From the NCBI GenBank assembly GCA_942493305.1, contig OW818686.1, positions 2,728,001-2,792,000 of the forward strand: a DNA stretch of 64,000 nt, given 5' to 3'. Positions 33,795 through 45,552 of this stretch are shown piece after piece. This DNA is from UBA7672 sp030824255 (GTDB lineage: Bacteria; Pseudomonadota; Alphaproteobacteria; Caulobacterales; Hyphomonadaceae). The position numbers and the translations under genes were made by a program. The notes beneath the pieces were generated by a model. It was not told the DNA's origin and did not search any database. It saw only the letters and a list, made by a program, of their open reading frames with translations. Position 1 is the stretch's first letter. The number at the start of each line of letters is the position of its first letter.

Positions 33795-34724
33795 ATGCGA
33801 AGCGCCGTTGCCTGTTTTGTGTTTGCCCCGCTGGCATCATGTGCCCCGCTTACGCCTTCCGTCTCGCCAGACCTCTTGCTCGAAGACGTCCGCATTCTGT
33901 CGGCTGACGACATGGAGGGGCGAATGGTGGCAACGCCGGGCGGTGCAAAAGCGCGAGCTTACTTGCTTGGACGGCTAGCCGAGATCGGAGTCAGCCCGGC
34001 CCAGGGCGATAGCCTGGAGCATCGTTTCACCTTCCAGCGGGAGAGCGCCGCTGTGCAGGGAGTGAACCTGCTTGGCGTCATTCCGGGAACCACCGGGTCA
34101 AGCCGCGTCCTGTTGCTGATGGCGCATTACGATCATGTCGGCGTTCGCGCCGGCGAGATTTACAACGGAGCTGACGACAACGCGTCCGGTGTCGCCACCG
34201 TGCTTAAGATCGCTCAGTCCTTGAAGGCGCGGGCTCCGTTGCACGACGTCGTCATTGCTCTTTTGGACGCGGAGGAGGGGGGGATTCGCGGCGCAAAGGC
34301 CATGGTCGCAAGCCCTGACTTTGCCCCTTTGCTGGAACAGATCGTTCTGGCTGTGAACCTGGATATGGTCAGTCGTAGCGACAAGAACGAGCTTCACGCG
34401 GCTGGAGCGCACCATTTTCCCTGGCTTCGGACGCGTCTGGACCGGATTGCCCTCGGCTCGGATGTGGTTCTGAAACAGGGACATGACAGCCCGGATCTGG
34501 GCCAGGGGGACTGGACCACCCAGTCAGATCATGTCGCCTTCCATGAGATTCGGAAGCCGTGGGTCTATTTCGGCGTCGAGGACCACCCCGACTATCACCA
34601 GCCGACAGACGATTTCGGGACGATTCCCACCGATTTCTTCAAACGCTCGGCCGCAACGATCGAGCGCGCAGTCCGTGCATTTGACGCTGATCTTGAGGCC
34701 ATTGCGGCCGAAGCCGGGCTGTAA
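33795..34724 (+). CDS. M28-family zinc peptidase lipoprotein
   Basis: This 309-residue protein has a lipoprotein leader ending LASC and an M28 aminopeptidase domain. The expected zinc and catalytic residues are visible: H and D in LLMAHYDHVG, D in NGADDNASGV, the EE pair in LLDAEEGG, D in VNLDMVSR, and H in HPDYHQPTDD. It should remove N-terminal amino acids in the periplasm or at the outer membrane. The start at 33795 gives the leader and has gagg upstream; ATG 33783 would add four residues. It is an accessory gene between rpoC and rpsL. Confidence 0.85.
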   Translation: MRSAVACFVFAPLASCAPLTPSVSPDLLLEDVRILSADDMEGRMVATPGGAKARAYLLGRLAEIGVSPAQGDSLEHRFTFQRESAAVQGVNLLGVIPGTTGSSRVLLLMAHYDHVGVRAGEIYNGADDNASGVATVLKIAQSLKARAPLHDVVIALLDAEEGGIRGAKAMVASPDFAPLLEQIVLAVNLDMVSRSDKNELHAAGAHHFPWLRTRLDRIALGSDVVLKQGHDSPDLGQGDWTTQSDHVAFHEIRKPWVYFGVEDHPDYHQPTDDFGTIPTDFFKRSAATIERAVRAFDADLEAIAAEAGL

Positions 34725-34804
34725 GTCGCCCAGTCAAGCCTCTCGCGCGGGGCGGGAGCGGCGCCGTGTGCGCACAAGCGGATAGATTCCGCCCTCGGTC
34801 GCAC

Positions 34805-34833
34805 TTGACCCCGGATGGTCAGGCCAGTATAGC
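34805..34833 (+). promoter_or_regulatory. Candidate promoter of the str operon
   Basis: TTGACC (34805-34810) and TATAGC (34828-34833) with a 17-base spacer lie 192 bases before rpsL. This is the best promoter match in the 301-base gap after the peptidase gene. Only weak extra signals are seen otherwise. Confidence 0.6.
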
Positions 34834-34891
34834 CCCGCCTCACATCGCCCCGACCGGCCGTGGAATCGTATCCAAACGCGGTTAGGGCATG

Positions 34892-34921
34892 TGTCTTAAG
34901 AGAGCGAAAGCCTCCTATAGA
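34892..34921 (+). promoter_or_regulatory. Possible second str-operon promoter
   Basis: TGTCTT (34892-34897) and TATAGA (34916-34921) with an 18-base spacer. The -10 is good and the -35 is poor. It would give a leader of about 100 bases before rpsL. Confidence 0.3.
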
Positions 34922-35025
34922 GTTCCAGCCGGGGCGGGCTAAGGCTTGTCGCGGCCAATGTTTTTGCAGCAAGACACGCCGATTTGGCCCGCAAGCCCGG
35001 CGAATGGTGTGACGAGCGAGGGTAG

Positions 35026-35397
35026 ATGCCGACGATCCAGCAGCTGATCCGCAAACCGCGGACGGACAAACCGAAACGGAACAAGGTTCCGGCTCTTAAA
35101 GGGTGCCCGCAGCGCCGTGGCGTCTGCACGCGCGTCTATACGACGACGCCGAAGAAGCCGAACTCGGCTCTCCGGAAGGTCGCCAAGGTGCGCCTGACCA
35201 CCCAGCACGAGGCGGTCTGCTACATCCCCGGCGAAGGCCACAACCTGCAGGAACACTCGGTGGTTCTGATCCGCGGCGGCCGCGTGAAAGACTTGCCAGG
35301 CGTGCGTTACCACATCCTTCGCGGCGTGCTGGATACCCAGGGCGTCAAGGACCGCAAGAAGCGCCGTTCGCACTACGGCGTTAAGCGTCCGAAATAA
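35026..35397 (+). CDS. rpsL: 30S ribosomal protein S12
   Basis: S12 supports decoding accuracy in the A site. The 123-residue protein starts MPTIQQLIRKPRTDKPKRN and keeps TTPKKPNSALRKVAKVRL and RGGRVKDLPGVRYH. The lysines linked to streptomycin resistance in other bacteria are unchanged. It is first of rpsL-rpsG-fusA-tuf, with a gagcgaggg ribosome-binding site. Confidence 0.97.
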   Translation: MPTIQQLIRKPRTDKPKRNKVPALKGCPQRRGVCTRVYTTTPKKPNSALRKVAKVRLTTQHEAVCYIPGEGHNLQEHSVVLIRGGRVKDLPGVRYHILRGVLDTQGVKDRKKRRSHYGVKRPK

Positions 35398-35414
35398 GCT
35401 GAGCAGAGTTCAAC

Positions 35415-35885
35415 ATGTCCCGTCGTCACCGCGCAGAAAAACGCCAGGTCCTTCCCGACGCCCAATACGGCGATCAGGTCATCACCCGCTTCATGAACCA
35501 GGTGATGTACCAGGGCAAAAAATCGGCCGCCGAGAAGATCGTCTACGGCGCTCTGGAAACTGTCGCCTCGAAATCGAAGCGCCCGGCACCCGAGCTGTTT
35601 CACGAAGCCCTGGGCAATGTCGCTCCGTCGGTTGAAGTTCGCTCCCGCCGCGTCGGCGGCGCCACCTACCAGGTCCCGGTGGAAGTCCGTCCTGAGCGTC
35701 GCCAGGCTCTGGCCATCCGCTGGCTCATCATCGCTGCGCGGGCTCGTTCGGAAAACACGATGGAAGAGCGTCTCGCTGCCGAGATGCTTGATGCTGCGCA
35801 TGGCCGCGGCACGGCGGTGAAAAAGCGTGAAGACACGCACCGGATGGCGGAAGCCAACCGCGCGTTCTCGCACTACCGCTGGTAA
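35415..35885 (+). CDS. rpsG: 30S ribosomal protein S7
   Basis: S7 starts assembly of the 30S head and in E. coli regulates its own operon. The 156-residue protein has the conserved beginning MSRRHRAEKRQVLPDAQYGD and RRVGGATYQVPVEVRPERR. It lies 17 bases after rpsL and 41 before fusA, as in most proteobacteria. Confidence 0.97.
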   Translation: MSRRHRAEKRQVLPDAQYGDQVITRFMNQVMYQGKKSAAEKIVYGALETVASKSKRPAPELFHEALGNVAPSVEVRSRRVGGATYQVPVEVRPERRQALAIRWLIIAARARSENTMEERLAAEMLDAAHGRGTAVKKREDTHRMAEANRAFSHYRW

Positions 35886-35926
35886 CCCAGCGGCTCGCCG
35901 CACATACGAACTAGAGAGGGCTCCCC

Positions 35927-38005
35927 ATGCCTCGCACACACAAGCTCGAAGACTACCGCAACTTCGGTATCATGGCGCACATCGACGCCGGCAAGACCAC
36001 CACGACCGAGCGCGTGCTGTTCTATTCGGGCAAGTCGCACAAGATTGGCGAAGTGCACGATGGCGCTGCGACCATGGACTGGATGGAGCAGGAGCAAGAG
36101 CGCGGCATCACGATCACGTCCGCCGCGACGACCTGCTTCTGGCAGGACAAGCGCCTGAACATCATCGACACACCCGGACACGTCGACTTCACGATCGAAG
36201 TCGAGCGCTCGCTCCGCGTGCTCGATGGCGCCGTCGCCGTTCTCGATGGCAACCAAGGCGTTGAGCCGCAGACGGAAACCGTCTGGCGCCAGGCCGACAA
36301 GTACAACGTTCCGCGGATCGTCTTCGCGAACAAGATGGATAAGATCGGCGCGGACTTCTATAACTGCGTCAACGACCTCATCAAACGTCTCGGCGTGAAG
36401 CCGATTCCGCTGCAACTCCCGATCGGCATCGAGTCGACCTTCAAGGGCGTTGTCGATCTCGTCGAGATGAACGCGATCGTTTGGCGTGACGAATCGCTGG
36501 GCGCGAAGTTCGACGTCGTCGAAATCCCGGACGACCTGAAAGAGCAGGCGCAGGAATACCGCGCCAAGCTGATCGAAGCCGTCGCCGAGCTTGACGACGA
36601 AGTCATGGCCGCGTTCTTCGAAGGCAAGGAGCCGGACACCGCCACGATCAAGCGCCTGATCCGCAAGGCCGTTCTCACGGGCGCCTTCTACCCGGTGCTG
36701 TGCGGTTCTGCGTTCAAGAACAAGGGCGTTCAACCGCTCCTCGACGCCGTGGTCGACTATCTGCCGTCGCCGCTCGACGTGCCGGCCGTTAAAGGCATCG
36801 ACCCTAAGGACGACTCGGAAATCGAACGTCCGCAGACGGACGATGCTCCGCTGTCGATGCTGGCCTTCAAGATCATGGACGACCCTTTCGTCGGTTCGAT
36901 CACGTTCTGCCGCGTCTACTCGGGCACGCTGAATTCCGGCACCACGCTCCTCAACTCCACCAAGGACAAGAAAGAGCGCATCGGCCGCATGCTTGAAATG
37001 CACGCGAACGACCGGAAAGACATCAAGGAAGCTTTCGCTGGCGACATCGTCGCTGTGGCGGCTCTCAAGGAGTCGACCACGGGCGACACGCTGTGCGACC
37101 CGGCTCACCCTGTAATCCTCGAGAAGATGGAATTCCCCGAGCCGGTCATCGAGATCGCGATTGAGCCCAAGACCAAAGCCGACCAGGAGAAGCTGGCGCT
37201 CGCGCTGCAGCGTCTGGCTGCTGAAGATCCTTCTTTCCGCGTATCGACCGACTTCGAGTCGGGCCAGACGCGTCTTAAGGGCATGGGCGAACTTCACCTC
37301 GACATCAAAGTCGATATTCTTCGTCGTACGTACAAAGTTGAAGCGAACATTGGCGCGCCGCAGGTGGCGTATCGTGAAACGCTCGGTCGCCGTGCCGAGA
37401 TCGACTATACGCACAAGAAGCAGACCGGCGGCACGGGCCAGTTCGCTCGCGTCAAGCTGGTGTTCGAACCGCTTCCGCCGGGCTCGGGCTTCGTGTTCGA
37501 GAACGACATCGTCGGCGGGTCGATCCCGAAGGAGTTCATCCCCGGCGTCGAGAAGGGCATCAAGTCCGTCATGAACTCGGGGCCTCTCGTCGGCTTCCCG
37601 GTCATCGACTTCAAGGTCACGCTGATCGACGGCGCGTTCCACGACGTCGACTCGAGCGTCCTCGCCTTCGAGATCGCTTCGCGCGCCGCCTTCCGTGAAG
37701 CCTCGGAAAAAGTGCAGATGAAACTGCTCGAGCCGGTGATGAAGGTCGAAGTCGTTTCGCCGGAAGACTATGTCGGCACGGTGATCGGCGACCTGAACTC
37801 CCGACGCGGCATGATCCTCGGCCAGGAAATGCGTGGCAACGCGACTGTCATCAACTCGATGGTGCCGCTTGCCAACATGTTCGGATACGTTAACAACCTG
37901 CGCTCCGCGACGCAGGGCCGGGCGAACTACACGATGCAGTTCGACCATTACGAGGCAGTGCCGAGCGCTGTCGCGAAAGAAGTGATTGAGAAACTCAGCG
38001 GCTGA
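35927..38005 (+). CDS. fusA: Elongation factor G
   Basis: EF-G drives translocation and, with ribosome recycling factor, subunit splitting. The 692-residue protein has the P-loop AHIDAGKTT (about 17-25), the switch motif RGITITSAAT, DTPGHVDFT, and NKMD for guanine binding. Domain IV with the RAAFREASEKVQMKLLEPVM region is intact. An agagaggg ribosome-binding site precedes it. Confidence 0.97.
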   Translation: MPRTHKLEDYRNFGIMAHIDAGKTTTTERVLFYSGKSHKIGEVHDGAATMDWMEQEQERGITITSAATTCFWQDKRLNIIDTPGHVDFTIEVERSLRVLDGAVAVLDGNQGVEPQTETVWRQADKYNVPRIVFANKMDKIGADFYNCVNDLIKRLGVKPIPLQLPIGIESTFKGVVDLVEMNAIVWRDESLGAKFDVVEIPDDLKEQAQEYRAKLIEAVAELDDEVMAAFFEGKEPDTATIKRLIRKAVLTGAFYPVLCGSAFKNKGVQPLLDAVVDYLPSPLDVPAVKGIDPKDDSEIERPQTDDAPLSMLAFKIMDDPFVGSITFCRVYSGTLNSGTTLLNSTKDKKERIGRMLEMHANDRKDIKEAFAGDIVAVAALKESTTGDTLCDPAHPVILEKMEFPEPVIEIAIEPKTKADQEKLALALQRLAAEDPSFRVSTDFESGQTRLKGMGELHLDIKVDILRRTYKVEANIGAPQVAYRETLGRRAEIDYTHKKQTGGTGQFARVKLVFEPLPPGSGFVFENDIVGGSIPKEFIPGVEKGIKSVMNSGPLVGFPVIDFKVTLIDGAFHDVDSSVLAFEIASRAAFREASEKVQMKLLEPVMKVEVVSPEDYVGTVIGDLNSRRGMILGQEMRGNATVINSMVPLANMFGYVNNLRSATQGRANYTMQFDHYEAVPSAVAKEVIEKLSG

Positions 38006-38059
38006 TGAAGCCAAAACTGGCGGCCACCCCCGCTGATCGAATCTACGGAGTAGGAGAAC

Positions 38060-39250
<1,191 letters not shown>

Positions 39251-39277
39251 TTCTCGACCTGATATGTTGAAAAAGGG

Positions 39278-39314
39278 AAGGGCGTCAGGGCAACCTGACG
39301 CCCTTTCGCTTTTT
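39278..39314 (+). terminator. Intrinsic terminator after tuf
   Basis: Stem aagggcgtcagg (39278-39289) and cctgacgccctt (39294-39305) with a GCAA tetraloop, followed by a T-rich tail ending TTTTT (39310-39314). Confidence 0.93.
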
Positions 39315-39349
39315 GGCTAGACTCAGGTCTCGCTGTCCGGGAGCCGTGT

Positions 39350-39685
39350 GTGACCAGCCGCTATCATCTCGTCGTCAGTCTCTGGATACACCCGTGGTCA
39401 GGAGGAGGCGTTCGACGCCTTTGAGCGGGATGCGGCTAGCGTGATGGCCAAGAACGGTGGGCGGATCGACAGCGCTATCCGCGTGGAGCCAGCCTGACCC
39501 CGCCGGGAGACGGCCCGCCGCCACAAGAGATACATATTGTGAGCTTCCCGAACCTGATGGCCGCTGGGGCCTATGCTTCCGACCCTGAGACAGCCGAGTT
39601 CCGGCACAGGCGGGTCAGAATGGTCTCGCGGACGGGGTTGGTGGATGGGGGGGAGGGGGAGGGGGCGAGTCGCGGGAATCGGTGA
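39350..39685 (+). pseudogene. Frameshifted DUF1330-like (dimeric alpha/beta barrel) pseudogene
   Basis: A good ribosome-binding site gggag (39339-39343) precedes GTG at 39350. The first frame reads YHLVVSLWIHP, then needs a shift near 39393-39399 to continue as QEEAFDAFERDAASVMAKNG and GRIDSAIRVEPA, then a second shift near 39495 to read PPQEIHIVSFPNLMAAGAYA and SDPETAEFRHRR. Without the shifts the first frame stops within about 25 codons. The joined product looks like a small stress- or monooxygenase-type dimeric alpha/beta-barrel protein. The two shifts compensate each other. The 3' end runs into a G-rich tract before TGA 39683-39685. Confidence 0.7.
39634..39665 (+). other. G-rich tract with quadruplex potential
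   Basis: G runs at 39634-39637, 39647-39653, 39655-39659 and 39661-39665 form four runs of four or more, the last three separated by single adenines. The tract lies at the 3' end of the pseudogene. Confidence 0.6.
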
Positions 39686-39842
39686 TTCAGGGGGCGGGAT
39701 GTTGGTTCCTGCCGGCGTCTGGGGCGCATTCGGGGGCGCTATTTTCGTTGGGCGGTTGACGTTTTCAGGCTTGTTTTGTGGGCTTTTCGGCGTCCCTGAC
39801 CAGAAAACCGCACCCCTGCGGCAGCGCGCCCCAAACGAGCGC

Positions 39843-39871
39843 TTGACGGGCGAATAGGGCAGGACTAATAC
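39843..39871 (+). promoter_or_regulatory. Promoter of the S10 operon
   Basis: TTGACG (39843-39848) and TAATAC (39866-39871) with a 17-base spacer. The -35 extends to TTGACGG and the -10 to ACTAATAC, close to the Caulobacter housekeeping consensus. It would give a leader of about 140 bases before rpsJ. Confidence 0.75.
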
Positions 39872-39879
39872 CCCGGCTC

Positions 39880-40020
39880 GTTTCCGACCGGCTTGGCCGT
39901 ATTCAGGTGTTCCTGAGTAAACGCAAGCCACGGAAGCTAAAGAGAAAATTCAACAAGTGCGGCGGCCTGCCGGGGAACTGCTCCCAGTCTGGCTGCTTTC
40001 ACGCTGTTTCGGTGGTCCCG
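39880..40020 (+). promoter_or_regulatory. Untranslated leader of the S10 operon
   Basis: About 140 bases between the promoter and rpsJ hold a short hairpin ttcagg-tgtt-cctga (39903-39917) and other weak pairs. S10 leaders in E. coli mediate control by L4; no matching structure can be confirmed here. No start codon other than rpsJ gives a recognised product. Confidence 0.35.
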
Positions 40021-40337
<317 letters not shown>

Positions 40338-40338
<1 letters not shown>

Positions 40339-41075
40339 TGCGCACCGGAGTCCTCGCAAAGAAAATTGGCATGACGCGCGTGTTCGCCGCTGACGGCGCG
40401 CATGTCCCGGTCACCGTGCTGTCGCTCGAAGGCTGCCAGGTCATCGGCGTCAAGAAGAACGAAGTTCGCGAAGTCGCCGTCACCAAGAAGGGTGAGCAGG
40501 TTGGCACGCGCCAGGCGAACGACGGCTACACCGCTGTTGTGCTCGCCGCTGGCGCACGCAAGGCCAAGAACGTCTCCAAGGCCCAGCGCGGCGTCTTCGC
40601 TAAGGCTGGCGTCGAGCCCAAGTCGGTTGTGCGTGAATTCCGCGTCTCCGACGACATGCTGCTCGAAGTTGGCGCGCAAATCAGCGCTGAGCATTTCGTT
40701 TCCGGTCAGAAGGTCGACGTTGTCGGCGTGACCAAGGGCAAAGGCTTCGCCGGCGCAATGAAACGCTGGAACTTCGGTGGTCTGGAAGCATCGCACGGCG
40801 TGTCGGTCTCGCACCGCTCGCACGGTTCGACCGGCCAGCGCCAGGATCCGGGTCGCGTTTTCAAAGGCAAGAAGATGGCGGGCCATCTCGGCGTTGAGCG
40901 CGTCACCACCCAGAACCTCGAAATCGTCCGCACGGACGTCGAGCGCGGTCTGATCCTCGTGAAAGGCGCCGTCCCCGGCGCTGAAAACGGCTGGGTCGAG
41001 ATCCGCGACGCCGTGAAGCAGGACGCGCACAAGGATGCGCCGACGCCGGCCGGCCTCGTGAAGAAAGAAGGCTGA
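40338..41075 (+). CDS. rplC: 50S ribosomal protein L3
   Basis: L3 helps shape the peptidyl-transferase region. The 245-residue protein begins MRTGVLAKKIGMTRVFAADG and contains the long loop with SHGVSVSHRSHGSTGQRQDP and GRVFKGKKMAGHLG. The C-terminal tail past about 215 is longer than in E. coli. It overlaps rpsJ by one base. Confidence 0.97.
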
Positions 41076-41080
41076 GACTC

Positions 41081-41713
41081 ATGAAACTCCCAGTCGTCAA
41101 ACTTGATTCCGCCAAGGCGGGCGAAGTGGAAGCTTCCGACGCCGTGTTCGGCATCTCGGAAATCCGCTCTGACATCCTGCAGCGCATGGTTCGCTACCAG
41201 CTCTCCAAGCGCCAGGCTGGCACGCACTCGACGCAAAATCGCGACGACGTGTCGGTCACGACCAAGAAACTTTATCGCCAGAAGGGCACGGGCGGCGCGC
41301 GTCACGGTTCGCGTAACGCTCCGATCTTCGTCGGCGGTGGTGTTGCTCACGGTCCGCACCCGCACAGCCACGCGCACGCCCTGCCGAAAAAGGTTCGCGC
41401 GCTTGCCCTGAAGCACGCCCTGTCCTCGAAAGTCAAAGACGAGTCCCTGATCATCGTCGACACGCTCACGGGCGAGAAGACGAAGGACCTGGTGGCCCAG
41501 CTCAAGTCGCTCGGCATCACCAACGCTCTCTTCATCGGCGGCGCCGAGCTCGACCAGAAGTTCGCAAACGCAGCCCGCAACATCCCCAACATCGACGTGC
41601 TCCCGCTCGCTGGCCTGAATGTCTACGACGTTCTGCGCCGCAAGACGCTGGTGCTGTCGCGTGAAGCGGTCGAAGGCGTGAATGCGCGCTTCGCCGAAGC
41701 CGAGAAGGCGTAA
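41081..41713 (+). CDS. rplD: 50S ribosomal protein L4
   Basis: L4 is a primary assembly protein with a loop in the exit tunnel and represses its own operon in E. coli. The 210-residue protein shows KLYRQKGTGGARHGSRNAP (tunnel loop, about 67-85). Five bases separate it from rplC. Confidence 0.96.
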   Translation: MKLPVVKLDSAKAGEVEASDAVFGISEIRSDILQRMVRYQLSKRQAGTHSTQNRDDVSVTTKKLYRQKGTGGARHGSRNAPIFVGGGVAHGPHPHSHAHALPKKVRALALKHALSSKVKDESLIIVDTLTGEKTKDLVAQLKSLGITNALFIGGAELDQKFANAARNIPNIDVLPLAGLNVYDVLRRKTLVLSREAVEGVNARFAEAEKA

Positions 41714-41717
41714 TCCG

Positions 41718-42017
41718 ATGGCCGCTCCCAAAGCCCTCCACTATACGCGCCTGACGGCGCCGATCATTACCGAGAAGTCGACCATGCTCTCCGAGCAGAA
41801 CAAGGTTGTATTCCGCGTTCCCCTCGACGCGACCAAGCCGCAGATCAAGGAAGCGGTTGAAGCGCTGTTCAACGTCAACGTCACCGGCGTGAACACACTC
41901 GTCGTCAAGGGCAAGTCCAAGTTCTTCCGCGGCGTGCCGGGCAAGCGTTCGGACGTCAAGAAGGCGATCGTCACACTCAAAGACGGTCAGTCCATCGACG
42001 TGACGACGGGCCTCTGA
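41718..42017 (+). CDS. rplW: 50S ribosomal protein L23
   Basis: L23 lies at the tunnel exit and docks trigger factor and SRP. The protein is 99 residues from the ATG at 41718 (MAAPKALHYTRLTAPIITEK); an in-frame ATG at 41682 lies inside rplD and is not used. FEVNV-type assembly region appears as FNVNVTGVNTLVVKGK. Confidence 0.96.
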   Translation: MAAPKALHYTRLTAPIITEKSTMLSEQNKVVFRVPLDATKPQIKEAVEALFNVNVTGVNTLVVKGKSKFFRGVPGKRSDVKKAIVTLKDGQSIDVTTGL

Positions 42018-42027
42018 GGATCGCACC

Positions 42028-42855
<828 letters not shown>

Positions 42856-42869
42856 CGGAGAAAAGAGAG

Positions 42870-43160
42870 ATGTCCCGTTCCGTCTGGAAAGGCCCCTTCG
42901 TCGATGGCTACCTGCTGAAGAAAGCAGAAGCTTCGCGTGGCGCCGCTCGTCCGACCCCGATCAAGACGTGGTCGCGTCGTTCCACCATCCTGCCTGATTT
43001 CATCGGCCTGACTTTCCAGGTGCATAACGGCAAGAGCTTCGTGCCCGTGAACGTCTCCGAAGAGATGGTCGGCCACAAGTTCGGTGAATTCGCGCCGACC
43101 CGCACCTTCCATGGCCACGGCGGCGACAAGAAAGTCGTTCGCAAACCGGGAGGCAAATAG
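42870..43160 (+). CDS. rpsS: 30S ribosomal protein S19
   Basis: S19 forms part of the 30S head and contacts the A-site tRNA. The protein is 96 residues, slightly longer than the usual 92, with MSRSVWKGPFVDGYLLKKAE and VGHKFGEFAPTRTFHGHGGD. A strong ggagaaaagagag ribosome-binding site precedes the ATG. Confidence 0.96.
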   Translation: MSRSVWKGPFVDGYLLKKAEASRGAARPTPIKTWSRRSTILPDFIGLTFQVHNGKSFVPVNVSEEMVGHKFGEFAPTRTFHGHGGDKKVVRKPGGK

Positions 43161-43162
43161 TC

Positions 43163-43560
43163 ATGGGCAAGCCTAAAGCGCCCCCGAAGCAGGCCTCCAA
43201 CGAGTCCCGCGCCGTCCTGAAGATGTACCGCATCTCGGACCAGAAGCTGAACCTGCTGGCCCAGCAGATCCGCGGCCTCAAGGTCGAGAAGGCGATTGCC
43301 GAACTCGAGTTCTCGCGCAAGCGCGCGTCTGTCGACGTGCTCAAAGTGCTGAAATCGGCCGTCGCCAACGCTGACAACAATCACGGCCTCGACATCGACA
43401 GCCTGGTCGTTGCCCAGGCCTTCGTCGGCAAGAACCTCGTGATGAAGCGCATGCACGCTCGCGCTCGTGGCCGTGGTGTTCGCGTCGAAAAGCCGTTCTC
43501 GCAACTTACCATCGTGCTCCGCGACTCGTCGGCGGCAGCTCAAACCTCCGAGGCCGCATA

Positions 43561-43561
<1 letters not shown>
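43163..43561 (+). CDS. rplV: 50S ribosomal protein L22
   Basis: L22 lines the exit tunnel next to L4 (macrolide region). The 132-residue protein has SDQKLNLLAQQIRGLKVEKA and the loop RMHARARGRGVRVEKPFSQL. Its stop overlaps the rpsC start by one base. Confidence 0.96.
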
Positions 43562-44277
<716 letters not shown>

Positions 44278-44289
44278 GTGAGATAGAAG

Positions 44290-44703
44290 ATGCTGCAACC
44301 CAAGCGCACAAAATTCCGCAAGGCCTTCAAAGGCCGCATTCACGGTGTCGCCAAGTCGGGCTTTACGCTCAACAACGGCAGCCACGGCCTGAAGGCTCTT
44401 GAGCCGAACCGTGTCACGGCCCGCGAGATCGAAGCTGCCCGTCGCGCTCTCACGCGTGAGATGAAGCGCGTCGGCAAGGTCTGGATCCGCGTGTTCCCGG
44501 ACGTGCCGGTGTCGAAGAAGCCGATCGAAGTCCGAATGGGCTCGGGCAAGGGCGCGCCGGAATACTGGGTCGCCCGCGTCAAGCCGGGTCGTATCCTGTT
44601 CGAAATCGATGGCGTTCCGGATGCGGTAGCGCGTCAGGCACTGACGCTCGGCGCGGCCAAACTGTCGATCAAGACCAAGATCGTCACGCGGATCGGAGAG
44701 TAG
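44290..44703 (+). CDS. rplP: 50S ribosomal protein L16
   Basis: L16 helps organise the A site of the 50S subunit. The 137-residue protein starts MLQPKRTKFRKAFKGRIHGV and has RVFPDVPVSKKPIEVRMGSG and KGAPEYWVARVKPGRILFEI. It is 12 bases after rpsC and 3 before rpmC. Confidence 0.97.
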   Translation: MLQPKRTKFRKAFKGRIHGVAKSGFTLNNGSHGLKALEPNRVTAREIEAARRALTREMKRVGKVWIRVFPDVPVSKKPIEVRMGSGKGAPEYWVARVKPGRILFEIDGVPDAVARQALTLGAAKLSIKTKIVTRIGE

Positions 44704-44706
44704 GGC

Positions 44707-44931
44707 ATGACCAAGCTGTACCAAGTCCGCAAGGATCTCGAGACCTGGCGCAAGTCCACGCCGGACCAGCTTCGCGATGCGATCGGCGAGCTGAAAAAAG
44801 AACAGTTCAACCTGCGCTTCCAGCGGGCCACCGGCCAGCTGGAGAAGACTTCTCGCGTCGGCGACATTCGCCGCACGATTGCCCGCCTCGAAGCGGTGCT
44901 GTCCGAGAAGTCGAAGCAGCAGTCGGCCTAA
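44707..44931 (+). CDS. rpmC: 50S ribosomal protein L29
   Basis: L29 sits beside L23 at the tunnel exit. The 74-residue two-helix protein has LRDAIGELKKEQFNLRFQRA and ends with a short Ser/Lys tail. It is slightly longer than the E. coli protein. Confidence 0.94.
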   Translation: MTKLYQVRKDLETWRKSTPDQLRDAIGELKKEQFNLRFQRATGQLEKTSRVGDIRRTIARLEAVLSEKSKQQSA

Positions 44932-44941
44932 GGAGAGCACG

Positions 44942-45187
44942 ATGCCAAAGCGAATTATGACGGGCACGGTTGTCTCCAACAAGATGACCAAGACTGCCGT
45001 GGTGAAAGTCGAGCGGACCTTCCTGCACCCGCTGTTCAAGAAGACGGTGCGGAAGTCCAAGCGCTATCACGCGCATGACGAGAACAACTCGGCGCAAGTC
45101 GGTCAGATCGTCGAGATCCAGGAATGCCCGCCGCGCTCCAAGCTGAAGCGCTGGGAAATCCTTCCCGTTAAAGGGGATGCCGCATGA
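44942..45187 (+). CDS. rpsQ: 30S ribosomal protein S17
   Basis: S17 is a primary 16S rRNA-binding protein. The protein is 81 residues from the ATG at 44942 (MPKRIMTGTVVSNKMTKTAV), with FKKTVRKSKRYHAHDENN. An upstream in-frame ATG at 44879 lies in rpmC and is not used. An aaggagagc ribosome-binding site precedes the start, and it overlaps rplN by four bases. Confidence 0.95.
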   Translation: MPKRIMTGTVVSNKMTKTAVVKVERTFLHPLFKKTVRKSKRYHAHDENNSAQVGQIVEIQECPPRSKLKRWEILPVKGDAA

Positions 45188-45552
45188 TCCAGATGCAAAC
45201 CAACCTCGACGTCGCCGATAACTCCGGCGCTCGTCGTGTCCAGTGCATCAAGGTGCTGGGCGGTTCCAAACGGCGCTATGCGTCGGTGGGCGACGTGATC
45301 GTCGTCTCCATCAAGGAAGCCGCGCCGAAGGGCCGCGTGAAGAAGGGCGAAGTCAAACGCGCCGTCGTCGTGCGCGTCGCCAAGGATCTGCAGCGCCGCG
45401 ATGGTTCCGTGATCCGCTTCGACACCAATGCAGCCGTGCTGGTCAACGCCCAGAACGAGCCGATCGGCACCCGCATCTTCGGACCGGTTCCGCGCGAGCT
45501 CCGCGCCAAGAACCACATGAAGATCATCTCGCTCGCTCCGGAGGTCCTGTAA
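45184..45552 (+). CDS. rplN: 50S ribosomal protein L14
   Basis: L14 lies at the subunit interface and contacts L19. The 122-residue protein has MIQMQTNLDVADNSGARRVQ and RDGSVIRFDTNAAVLVNAQN with the conserved end GTRIFGPVPRELR. Overlaps with rpsQ and rplX suggest translational coupling. Confidence 0.97.
   Translation: MIQMQTNLDVADNSGARRVQCIKVLGGSKRRYASVGDVIVVSIKEAAPKGRVKKGEVKRAVVVRVAKDLQRRDGSVIRFDTNAAVLVNAQNEPIGTRIFGPVPRELRAKNHMKIISLAPEVL

Noticed and set aside
39756..39784. A second TTGACG before rpsJ
   Set aside because: There is no good -10 at 16-18 bases (TGGGCT at 17). The site at 39843 has both elements.
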